From contig UQSV01000003.1 of the NCBI GenBank assembly GCA_900543875.1, forward strand, positions 1 to 56,026: a stretch of DNA of 56,026 nt. The letters are read 5' to 3'. Every line of letters starts with the position of its first letter. The stretch's first letter is position 1. The notes beneath the pieces were generated by a model. It was not told the origin of the DNA. It did not search any database and was given only the letters and a program-made list of their open reading frames with translations. The position numbers were made by a program, and so were the translations under genes. Source of the DNA: an uncultured Coriobacteriaceae bacterium (lineage in GTDB: Bacteria > Actinomycetota > Coriobacteriia > Coriobacteriales > Atopobiaceae). Below, piece after piece: positions 16,878 to 24,583 of this stretch.

Positions 16878-17411
16878 TTATGCCTTGTGCGAGAAGTGCT
16901 CGCCCAGCTTCTCGACCACGCAGGGCGGCACGAGCATCGAGATGTCGGCGCCCAGCCCCGCCAGCTCGCGCACGATCGAGCTCGAGACGTAGCCATAGGC
17001 GGGGTTGCTCATCACGAAGATGCTCTCGACGTCGGGTGCCAGGCGAAAGTTGAGGTCTGCCTGCTGAAGCTCGTACTCGAAGTCGGTCATGGCGCGCAGG
17101 CCCTTGACCACGGCACCCGCCCCCACCTCGTGGCAGAAGTCGACGAGCAGGCCCGTGAGCGGGCGCACGTCGACGCCCTCGCTCACGCCCTCGTCGGCAA
17201 GCGCGCGGCGGGCGAGCTCGACGCGCTCGTCAAGCGACAGCACGGGACCCGTGCCGTTCTTGCCCAGGCTCGCGGCAACGGCCACCGTGACGCGGCCGGC
17301 GATGCGGCGGGCGCGGCGCACGACGTCGATGTGGCCATAGGTGATGGGGTCGAACGTACCGGGCACGACCACGTGCTCGATGCGGTCGATGTGCTGGGTC
17401 GGCATGCTCAT
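16878..17411 (-). CDS. coaD: Pantetheine-phosphate adenylyltransferase
   Basis: 177 residues, slightly longer than the usual ~160. Catalyses the fourth step of CoA synthesis, transferring AMP from ATP to 4'-phosphopantetheine. Nucleotidyltransferase signatures GTFDPITYGH (18-27) and the late YGYVSSSIVREL are intact. ATG 17411 lies three bases after the rsmD stop; an ATG two codons later is equally possible. The recG-rsmD-coaD order is common in Gram-positive genomes and supports the call. Confidence 0.95.
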   Translation of the reverse strand: MSMPTQHIDRIEHVVVPGTFDPITYGHIDVVRRARRIAGRVTVAVAASLGKNGTGPVLSLDERVELARRALADEGVSEGVDVRPLTGLLVDFCHEVGAGAVVKGLRAMTDFEYELQQADLNFRLAPDVESIFVMSNPAYGYVSSSIVRELAGLGADISMLVPPCVVEKLGEHFSHKA

Positions 17412-17414
17412 GCT

Positions 17415-17990
17415 CTAGGATTCCCTTCCAAGGAGGTCGACGGCCGTCTGACCATAGCGCTTCTGCTTGAGCGGCACAAACCCGGCCGGCTCGATCGTGG
17501 GGCGGCTCGCGGAGCGCTCGTAGAGAACGATGGCGTCGGACGCGAGCAGCCCGCTGCAGTCGAGCGCCCCGACGAGGCCGGCGACGACGTCCACCTCGGT
17601 GGCATAGGGCGGGTCGAGCAAAACGATGTCGAACGGCGCGCCCGCGAGGCTGCCCGCGGCCGCGAGGCGGCACGAGTCGCCGCGTACCACCGCGAAGGTG
17701 GCGGAGGCGGCGCCAAGGGTGCCGGCGTTTCTGCGCACGCGCGCGCAGGCCCCGCGGTCGAGGTCGACGAAGGTGACGTGGGCGGCGCCGCGGCTCAAGA
17801 GCTCGAGGCCAAGCGCCCCCGAGCCGGCGAAGGCGTCGAGCGCTCGCACGTCGTCGAGCGAAAGGCCACGGGCGCTGAGCAGCATCGACGAGACGGCCTC
17901 GCGCACGCGGTCGGTCGTGGGACGCGTGACGTCGCGCCCGTCGGGGGCCTCGATGGGGTGACCCTTCCACTTGCCTCCAACGATTCTCAT
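17415..17990 (-). CDS. rsmD: 16S rRNA (guanine966-N2)-methyltransferase RsmD
   Basis: 191 residues. S-adenosylmethionine-dependent enzyme that methylates G966 of 16S rRNA. Starts with the family hallmark MRIVGGKWKG; SAM-binding loop DAFAGSGALGLE (52-63) and catalytic DPPY (126-129) are present. Its ATG overlaps the recG stop in ATGA, so translation is coupled. Confidence 0.95.
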   Translation of the reverse strand: MRIVGGKWKGHPIEAPDGRDVTRPTTDRVREAVSSMLLSARGLSLDDVRALDAFAGSGALGLELLSRGAAHVTFVDLDRGACARVRRNAGTLGAASATFAVVRGDSCRLAAAGSLAGAPFDIVLLDPPYATEVDVVAGLVGALDCSGLLASDAIVLYERSASRPTIEPAGFVPLKQKRYGQTAVDLLGRES

Positions 17991-20131
17991 CTGTCTGCCC
18001 TCTCTCCCCTGAAGTAGGCGCCAAACCGACGGCGCACCTCGCGCGAAAGGGGCGCGTGGCGCGCGTCGGTGAGCGCCGGGTCACTCTCTACGATTGCCTC
18101 GGCGTCCGCATGGGCCGCCGCCACGAGGTCCGCGTCGGCCACGAGGTCGACGAGGCGAAGCGTCACGCCGCCGCTCTGGCGGTATCCCAGGACCTCGCCC
18201 TCGTGGCGCAGGCGCAGGTCCGTCTCAGCAAGCTCGAAGCCGTCGCTCGTACGCTCGAGCGAGCGCAGGCGCTTGGCCGCCGGGCTCGTTCCGCGCGCCG
18301 CGCTCACCAGGTAGACGCTGCCCGCGCACCTGCCGCGGCCCACGCGTCCGCGCAGCTGGTGCAGGGTCGCCAGGCCAAAGCGGTCGGCGTCCCAGATCAT
18401 CATGACCGTGGCGTTGGGCACGTCGACGCCCACCTCGACCACCGTGGTCGAGACGAGCACGTCGATGGTGCCTGCGCGGAAGGCTGCCATGACCTCGTCC
18501 TTCTCGGCCGTGGGCATGCGTCCGTGGAGCAGCCCCACCTCAGAGCCCCTGAACACGCGCTGTAGCCGCTCGTGGGTAGCAAGTGCCGAGTGCGGCTTGG
18601 CCGAGGTCTGGGCCAGCTCGGCCTGCGGCACGTCGTCGAGCTCGTCGCCCTCGTCGGCGTCGTCCACGAGCGGGCAGATCACGTAGGCCTGGTGCCCCGC
18701 CGCGATGGCGTCGGCGATCGCGGTGTGGGCGATGTCGGCGTTCTCGGGTGTGATGAGCTTGGTGGTGACGCCCGCGCCCGGGTGCGGGCGGTGCGCGATG
18801 CGCGAGCAGTCGAGGTCGCCGTAGACCGAGAGCGCAAGCGTGCGCGGGATGGGCGTCGCCGTCATCGTGAGCTGGTCGGCCGCCTCGCCCTTGGCGCGCA
18901 GGCGGGCGCGCTGGCCCACGCCAAAGCGGTGCTGCTCGTCGACCACGACGAGCGACAGGTCATGAAACTGCAGGTCGTCGCCGAGCACGGCCGTGGTGCC
19001 AAAGAGGACCGTGAGTTCGCCTGCGGTCAGGCGCCCCGCGACGCTGGCGCGCTCGGGGGCGGGGGTGGCGCCCGTCACGAGTGCCCAGCTCACCTGCGCC
19101 GCGTCGAGCACGGGGCCGAGCTTCTCGGCATACTGGCGCGCGAGCACCGAGGTGGGCGCCATGACGGCGGCCTGGGTCCCCGAGTCTGCGCAGGCGGCGA
19201 GCGCCACGGCGGCGACGGCCGTCTTGCCCGTTCCCACGTCGCCCAGAAGCAGGCGGTTCATGGGGCGGGGCGCGGCCATGTCGGCCAGGATGTCGCGAGC
19301 GGCCGCGTCCTGCTCGTCCGTGAGCGAGAAGGGCAGGGCCGCGAGCAGTGCGTCCCTGTGCGGACCGTCGATGACGTGCTGGTGGGGGCGCACGTCTGCC
19401 ACCTCGATGGCACGGCGCGCGAGCAGGGCCACCTGCAGACAGAGCAGCTCATCGAAGGCGAGGCGGCGGCGGGCATGCTCGGCGCCAACGCGCGAGGTGG
19501 GAAAGTGCGCCTCGCGAAGCGCCCGGGCGAGCGTCATGAGCCGGTGGCTGGCCACGAGGCTCGCGGGCAGGTAGTCGCAGGCGTCGGCGTAGTCGGCCAC
19601 AGCGGCAGACGCGATGCGGCGCATCCAGGCCGCCGAGAGCCCCTCGGTCACGCCGTGGACCGGCAGCATGCGAGCAAACGTGGCAGAGCCCACGCTCGCC
19701 TCGCCCGCCTTGGCCACGACCTCGTGGAACTGCGGGGTCATCTGCTTGAAGCCATAGGCAAACGTGACCTTGCCGGAGACCGCCAGGGTGTCGCCGCGAT
19801 GAATCTGCTCGGCCAGCCACGGCTGCTTGAAGAAGGCGCACATGAGCACGCCGGAGGCGTCGACGAGCGCCACCTCGACAATCTGCAGGCGCGGGCGCGG
19901 GCGCTTGAGCGTCACCTTGTCGACGGCGCCCACCACCGTGGCCTCGGTGCCGATATCGGCAGCGGCCACGGGCGTCACGCGCGTGAAGTCGAGGTAGCGG
20001 TGCGGCACGTGGAGCAGGGCGTCGCGCACGGTGCGCACGCCAATGCGCTCGAGGGCCTCGGCGCGTGCCCCGCGAGCAAAGCGCAGGCGTGAGACATCAG
20101 CGTCCCACGCCCGCGTGCGCGCGAGGCGCAT
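17987..20131 (-). CDS. recG: ATP-dependent DNA helicase RecG
   Basis: 714 residues, close to the usual length. Remodels stalled replication forks and recombination intermediates. N-terminal wedge/OB domain (LLHVPHRYLDFT), Walker A LLGDVGTGKTAVAA, Walker B VVVDEQHRFGVGQR, motif GRVGRG and the C-terminal region typical of RecG are all visible. I chose ATG 20131 (GAGG upstream); the frame is open to 20191. First gene of recG-rsmD-coaD, downstream of the FakA gene on the same strand. Confidence 0.95.
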   Translation of the reverse strand: MRLARTRAWDADVSRLRFARGARAEALERIGVRTVRDALLHVPHRYLDFTRVTPVAAADIGTEATVVGAVDKVTLKRPRPRLQIVEVALVDASGVLMCAFFKQPWLAEQIHRGDTLAVSGKVTFAYGFKQMTPQFHEVVAKAGEASVGSATFARMLPVHGVTEGLSAAWMRRIASAAVADYADACDYLPASLVASHRLMTLARALREAHFPTSRVGAEHARRRLAFDELLCLQVALLARRAIEVADVRPHQHVIDGPHRDALLAALPFSLTDEQDAAARDILADMAAPRPMNRLLLGDVGTGKTAVAAVALAACADSGTQAAVMAPTSVLARQYAEKLGPVLDAAQVSWALVTGATPAPERASVAGRLTAGELTVLFGTTAVLGDDLQFHDLSLVVVDEQHRFGVGQRARLRAKGEAADQLTMTATPIPRTLALSVYGDLDCSRIAHRPHPGAGVTTKLITPENADIAHTAIADAIAAGHQAYVICPLVDDADEGDELDDVPQAELAQTSAKPHSALATHERLQRVFRGSEVGLLHGRMPTAEKDEVMAAFRAGTIDVLVSTTVVEVGVDVPNATVMMIWDADRFGLATLHQLRGRVGRGRCAGSVYLVSAARGTSPAAKRLRSLERTSDGFELAETDLRLRHEGEVLGYRQSGGVTLRLVDLVADADLVAAAHADAEAIVESDPALTDARHAPLSREVRRRFGAYFRGERADR

Positions 20132-20203
20132 CGACGCCTCGCCTATGGTAGGAAGGGTCCCGGCAACGCCGGGCTCTCCGGCCGCCCCCACGTTCCTTGC
20201 GAC

Positions 20204-21865
20204 CTACTCGATCGAGAAGATGACGGGGTAGAGCGGCTGGCCGCCACGGTGGGCGTCGACCTCGAGGTCGGGCTGGGCGTCCTCGATGCGGTCGCACAGG
20301 GCCTCGAAGCGCTCGTCGTCCATGTCCTGGCCGGCAAGGATCGTGAGGGTGTCGCCCTCCTCCTCTTCCTGCATCTTGTTGATGAGGTCGAGGGTCACCT
20401 GCTCGACGTCGGAACCCACGATGGCGATGTCGCCGCCGGCGATGCCCATGATGTCGCCGTCGTGGATGGGTGTGCCGTCGGCCGCCTGGGAGTCGCGCAC
20501 GGCGTGCGTGACCTCGCCGTCGCGGACCTCGGCGATGGCCTCGACCATGGCCTCGGCGTTCTCGGCGGCGGTGGCGTCGGTGTCGACCGCGAACATCGCG
20601 GCGAAGGCCTGGGGCACCGTCTTGGTGGGAACGACGACGATCTCGAAGTCCTCGCTCGCACTCGCGGCGGCCTCGGCGGCCATGCGGATGTTGCCGTTGT
20701 TGGGCAGCACGATGACGCTGTCGGCGTTGGTCGCGGCGGCGGCGTCGAGGATGTCGGCCGTGGAGGGGTTCATCGTCTGGCCACCGGAGACCACGACGTC
20801 GACGCCCAGGGACTTGAGAATCTCGGCCTCGCCGTCACCGGCGGCGACGGCCACGAAACCCAGCGGCTTGCGCGGCTCGCGGGCGGTCGCCTGGTCGTCG
20901 GCGATCTTGGCGGTGCGGTCGTGGGCCTCCATGTCCATGTTGTGGATGAAGACCTCGTAGACCTGGCCGTACTGAAGCATGTACTCGAGCACACGGTTGG
21001 GCTCGTTGGAGTGCACGTGCACCTTGAAGTCGGGGAAGGAGCCCACAACGAGCTCGCAGTCGCCCAGCGTGGCGAGGTGCGTGAGGGCGGCGTCCGGGTC
21101 AAAGCCCTCCTCGGCCTTGAAGAGGAACTCGTTGCAGTAGCGGTACTCCGAGCCCTCCCAGTCGTCATTGAGCTCGATGGCGACGCGCGCGTCGGCGGCG
21201 TTGTGGGCGCCGTCGGCCGTGGCGACGGTGGTGTCGAAGTCGATGGAGACGCCGCTCTTGCCCAGGGCCGCGTTCACGAAGGCCTCGACGAAGGTGGCGA
21301 AGCCGTAGGCGCCCGAGTCGACGACGCCATTCTCCTTGAGGACGGGCAGCAGGTCGGGCGTGCGCGCAACGCTCTCGTAGGCCTCGACGACGAGGGCCTC
21401 GAGCATCTCGGGAACGGGCATCTTCTCCTTGTCGCAGCGGTCCGCGCGGGCGCTCATGTCGCGGATGACGGTGAGGATCGTACCCTCGACCGGCTTGCGC
21501 ACGGCCTTGAAGGCAACCTTGACGGCGTTGCGGAAGGCGCTCGCGATGTCGCCCGTGGTCACGGGGTCGTGCGCGCCCACGAGGCCCTCGGCCATGCCAC
21601 GCAGAATCTGGCTCGTGATGACGCCGGAGTTGCCGCGCGCGCCCATGAGCGAGCCGTGGGTGATCGCCTTGGCGACGGCCTCCATGTCGGCGCCGGCGGG
21701 CAGCGCGGCGATCTCGCGCACGACGGTGCCCAGCGTAAGCGACATGTTGGTGCCGGTGTCGCCGTCAGGCACGGGGAAGACGTTGAGCTTGTTGATGTCC
21801 TCGGACTTGTCGGCGACGGCCTGGGCGGCCACGGGGAAGCACGAGCGAATCGTGTTGGCAATCAT
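20204..21865 (-). CDS. fakA: DAK2/DegV-linked fatty acid kinase subunit FakA (YloV family)
   Basis: 553 residues. The N-terminal DAK2 kinase domain has the ATP/Mg signature FPVPDGDTGTNMS and GARGNSGVI; the central Cys/His-bearing region CNEFLF...VHVHSN and the C-terminal domain SDVEQVTLDLI match FakA/YloV proteins, which phosphorylate exogenous fatty acids bound to DegV-type FakB partners. No fakB gene is seen in this window. ATG 21865 has GGAGAG upstream. Located directly after the Asp23-family gene, the standard order in Gram-positive genomes. Confidence 0.9.
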   Translation of the reverse strand: MIANTIRSCFPVAAQAVADKSEDINKLNVFPVPDGDTGTNMSLTLGTVVREIAALPAGADMEAVAKAITHGSLMGARGNSGVITSQILRGMAEGLVGAHDPVTTGDIASAFRNAVKVAFKAVRKPVEGTILTVIRDMSARADRCDKEKMPVPEMLEALVVEAYESVARTPDLLPVLKENGVVDSGAYGFATFVEAFVNAALGKSGVSIDFDTTVATADGAHNAADARVAIELNDDWEGSEYRYCNEFLFKAEEGFDPDAALTHLATLGDCELVVGSFPDFKVHVHSNEPNRVLEYMLQYGQVYEVFIHNMDMEAHDRTAKIADDQATAREPRKPLGFVAVAAGDGEAEILKSLGVDVVVSGGQTMNPSTADILDAAAATNADSVIVLPNNGNIRMAAEAAASASEDFEIVVVPTKTVPQAFAAMFAVDTDATAAENAEAMVEAIAEVRDGEVTHAVRDSQAADGTPIHDGDIMGIAGGDIAIVGSDVEQVTLDLINKMQEEEEGDTLTILAGQDMDDERFEALCDRIEDAQPDLEVDAHRGGQPLYPVIFSIE

Positions 21866-21957
21866 AGGTGAGATTCTCTCCAAATCGTAGGCTGGCCGGG
21901 CGCGGTGCGGGCCAGTAACGTGCGGCGGCCCGACGCGAGGCCGGGCCTTCTGTGTTG

Positions 21958-22305
21958 CTACTTGTTGGCGCGCAGGTCCTCGACGTGGACCGTGACGTCC
22001 GCGTCCTCGATCTGGGCGATCTCCTTGAGCGTGAAGCGCACGGCGCTCTGGAGGTTGCGCGAGACGCTCGCCATGTTGACGCCCTGCTCGAGCACGGTGT
22101 GCAGGTCGACCTTGACGGTGCCCTCGCAGGTGCTCACGTCGATGCCCTTGCGCAGGCTGCCGAACGAGAGCAGGCGCACGATGTTGTCCTGGGCGTCCGT
22201 GTAGGCCATGCCCACCACGCCATAGCACTCGAGCGCGGCGTAGCCGGCAAGGTCGGCGATGACGTCGTTGGAGACCCGGAGGCTGCCGGGGATGGTAGTT
22301 GCCAT
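21958..22305 (-). CDS. Asp23/Gls24 family protein
   Basis: 115 residues from ATG 22305 (RBS GAGAGGAGAG). Small cytoplasmic protein with the Asp23 pattern: PGSLRVSNDVIADLAGYAALECYGVVG, then a long central strand/helix and a terminal VTVHVEDLR strand. Family members are linked to envelope stress, and the gene next to fakA is usually of this type. It is first in a run of leftward genes and is preceded by a long repeat-rich non-coding stretch. Confidence 0.92.
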   Translation of the reverse strand: MATTIPGSLRVSNDVIADLAGYAALECYGVVGMAYTDAQDNIVRLLSFGSLRKGIDVSTCEGTVKVDLHTVLEQGVNMASVSRNLQSAVRFTLKEIAQIEDADVTVHVEDLRANK

Positions 22306-22523
22306 GCGTCTCTCCTCTCAGAAGGCGGACGCAGGCGCGCCCGCCGCCAGCGGCGCCGAGACTGGGGCGCCGCACTTGAGAACTTCATATGTGTACAGAA
22401 GTATAGCGCCACGCACGGGCGCGGCACCCGCATCGTGTTTCCATCTCAACAACATCCCTGTATATGCGACGTTATGTAAAGGAGAGACACCGCGGGCGGC
22501 CTCCTTCCCGGTTGTCACGATGC

Positions 22524-22594
22524 CAGGCGAGCAGCCCCGCTCTCCCAACCATAAATACCAGGCGAGCAGTCCCCCGCTCTCCCAACCACAAATT
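22524..22594. repeat. Two tandem 35-36 bp repeats
   Basis: Two adjacent units (22524-22558 and 22559-22594) begin CAGGCGAGCAG and end CTCTCCCAACCA followed by YAAAT. They differ by a few bases and one insertion. Function unknown. Confidence 0.7.
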
Positions 22595-22657
22595 CCTAGG
22601 AAAATGGCGAAAACAACATTTAGCGGATACTCATATCGACATATTCCTAGGAATTTG
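22589..22657. repeat. Inverted repeat built on CCTAGG
   Basis: CAAATTCCTAGGAA (22589-22602) and TTCCTAGGAATTTG (22644-22657) are exact complements; each arm contains the palindrome TTCCTAGGAA. The AT-rich segment between them differs in composition from the surroundings. Confidence 0.65.
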
Positions 22658-22662
22658 AGAGG

Positions 22663-22710
22663 GGGTCCTTGGCGAGAGGGGTCCTTGGCGAGAGGGGTCT
22701 TTGGCGAGAG
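22663..22710. repeat. Three tandem 16-bp repeats
   Basis: The unit GGGTCCTTGGCGAGAG occurs at 22663-22678 and 22679-22694, and as GGGTCTTTGGCGAGAG at 22695-22710. No gene overlaps it. Confidence 0.75.
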
Positions 22711-22936
22711 GGGCTCATGGCTAGTGATCGGCACCCCGTTGGCGGCGGCGTTGCTCGGTCATGTCCTTGTCGCCCATGGTCTTCCCAGCTGGCGCAGGCA
22801 CCGTTGGCCGAGAAGCGCGGTCGCGGGCGCGTTCACGTACTAGCATGTTCACCGTTTACGGAACGCTTGCATTCGCGAACGAGCAATCAACCACCGCGTC
22901 AAACGCAGACGCGTCACGCCAAACGTCAGGAGACGC

Positions 22937-24502
22937 ATGAAGGTCTACGAGGGTCACATCCTTACCGTCAACGAGCACGACGACGTCTGCCGCTACCTCG
23001 TCGAGGAGGGCGGCCGCATCGCCTACGTGGGCAACGACCTGCCCGCCCGCTACGGGGGAGCCCCCGTCGAGCACCTGGGACCACGCGCCCTCGTCCCCTG
23101 CTTCGTCGACACCCACGAGCACCTCGCGAGCTTCGCCACCTTCAACGCGGGCCTCAACGTCATGGACGCACGCTCCAACGAGCAAATCTGCGAGATGGTC
23201 GCCGACTTTGCCCACAACAGCGCCGCCAAGACCCTTATCGCCTTTGGCGCCTCGCCCTACTCCGTGGAGGAGGGCCGCCTCGTAAGCCGCGCCGAGCTCG
23301 ACGCCGTCTGCCCCGACCGGCCCCTCATGCTCGTGAAGTACGACGGCCACGCCTGCGTCGTCAACTCGCGCCTGCTCGAGAGGGTCGAGAAGCGCGTGAG
23401 CGGCCTGCGCGGCTACCACCCCGAGACGGGCGAGATGAACCAGGAGGCGTTCTTTGCCGTCTCGGACTTCATCACGGGGTCGCTCTCAATCCCCGAGCTC
23501 GTGGGCAACATCCAACGCGCCATGGACTACCTCGCGGGCAAGGGCATCGGCATGGTCCACGATGTGAGCGGCGTAGGCTTTGCCGGAAACCTCGACATCT
23601 CGCTCGAGCGCTGGCTCGCCAAGAGCGCCCAGGGCGGCTTTGCCGTGCGCGTGTTCCCCCAGTCGATGGACGTGCGTGTGGCCACGAGCCGTCACCTGCC
23701 GCGCATCGGCGGCTGCTTCGCCTGCGCACTCGACGGCTGCTTTGGCTCCACCGACGCGGCGCTGGACGAGCCCTACGAGGGCACGGGCGACACCGGCGTG
23801 CTCTACTACACCGACGAGGAGGTCACGCGCTTCTGCGTCGAGGCGAACCGCGCGGGCCTGCAGATCGAGATGCACGCCATCGGGGACGCCGCCTTCGACC
23901 AGGCCGCCCGCGCCCTGGCCACCGCGCTCGAGGACCACCCGAGGCCAGACCACCGCCATGGCATCATCCACGCCTGCCTGCCCACGGAGGAGAGCCTCGA
24001 GCTCTGCGCGCGCCACCACATCCAGCTGCCGATGCAGACCTCGTTCATCGACTGGCCGCAGGAGCCCGACGCCTACCTCGAGAAGATCCTGGGCGCCGAG
24101 CGCGCGGCGCGCCTCAACCCCCTGCGCGACCTCTGGGACCGCGGCATCACCATCTCGGCGGGCTCCGACGCCCCCTGCACCGACCCCGACCCCATCCTGT
24201 GGATGAGCCGCGCGTGCAACCACAGCAACCCCGCCCAGTCGCTCACCGTGCGCGAGGCCCTGCGCATGTGCACCTACAACGGCGCCTGGACCACGTTCGA
24301 CGAACGCGACTGGGGCTCGCTCGAGCCCGGCAAGCTCGCCAACATGACGGTCCTCTCGGCAGACCCCTACGAGACCGAACCGCGCGAGCTCGACCGGATC
24401 CGCGTGGAGCAGCTGCTGCTCGAGGGCAGGCCGTACGCGGCCCAGCGCCAGGGCGTCGCCGCTGCCATCGCCCGCGGCATCGCCGGCCGCGGGGCCTGCT
24501 AG
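22937..24502 (+). CDS. Amidohydrolase family protein (YtcJ-like)
   Basis: 521 residues from ATG 22937 (RBS GTCAGGAGA). Metal-dependent hydrolase fold: DTHEHL near residue 58, EMHAIGD near 313, HGIIHA near 338 and AGSDAP near 412 supply the expected His/Asp ligands, with the small beta domain built from both ends (GHILTVNE... and GKLANMTVLSADP). YtcJ-like enzymes hydrolyse amide or carbamate bonds; the substrate is unknown. It is followed 81 bases later on the same strand by the LicC/LicA fusion gene, a possible operon with no obvious metabolic link. Confidence 0.88.
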   Translation: MKVYEGHILTVNEHDDVCRYLVEEGGRIAYVGNDLPARYGGAPVEHLGPRALVPCFVDTHEHLASFATFNAGLNVMDARSNEQICEMVADFAHNSAAKTLIAFGASPYSVEEGRLVSRAELDAVCPDRPLMLVKYDGHACVVNSRLLERVEKRVSGLRGYHPETGEMNQEAFFAVSDFITGSLSIPELVGNIQRAMDYLAGKGIGMVHDVSGVGFAGNLDISLERWLAKSAQGGFAVRVFPQSMDVRVATSRHLPRIGGCFACALDGCFGSTDAALDEPYEGTGDTGVLYYTDEEVTRFCVEANRAGLQIEMHAIGDAAFDQAARALATALEDHPRPDHRHGIIHACLPTEESLELCARHHIQLPMQTSFIDWPQEPDAYLEKILGAERAARLNPLRDLWDRGITISAGSDAPCTDPDPILWMSRACNHSNPAQSLTVREALRMCTYNGAWTTFDERDWGSLEPGKLANMTVLSADPYETEPRELDRIRVEQLLLEGRPYAAQRQGVAAAIARGIAGRGAC

Positions 24503-24583
24503 CAGACATCGGCGCCAGCCCGAGCACGGCCGATGCCGTCACGTCACGCACCCTCCCCAACCACCCCAAGCAAGGAACAGCCC

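Larger units (their letters stand above)
22306..22936. other. 631-base non-coding region rich in short repeats
   Basis: No credible gene: the overlapping short frames on both strands are low-complexity and lack ribosome binding sites. It contains a two-unit tandem repeat (22524-22594), a 14-bp inverted repeat around CCTAGG (22589-22602 with 22644-22657), a three-unit 16-bp tandem repeat (22663-22710), and on the minus strand a TATACT box at about 22397 that may be the -10 of the Asp23 promoter. A start-stop ATGTAA lies just before a GGAGAG at about 22478. Confidence 0.6.

Noticed and set aside
22318..22734. Minus-strand 138-codon frame containing FLGICRYEY and FLGICGWES
   Set aside because: It is produced by reading through the tandem and inverted repeats, has no ribosome binding site, and runs into the Asp23 promoter region.
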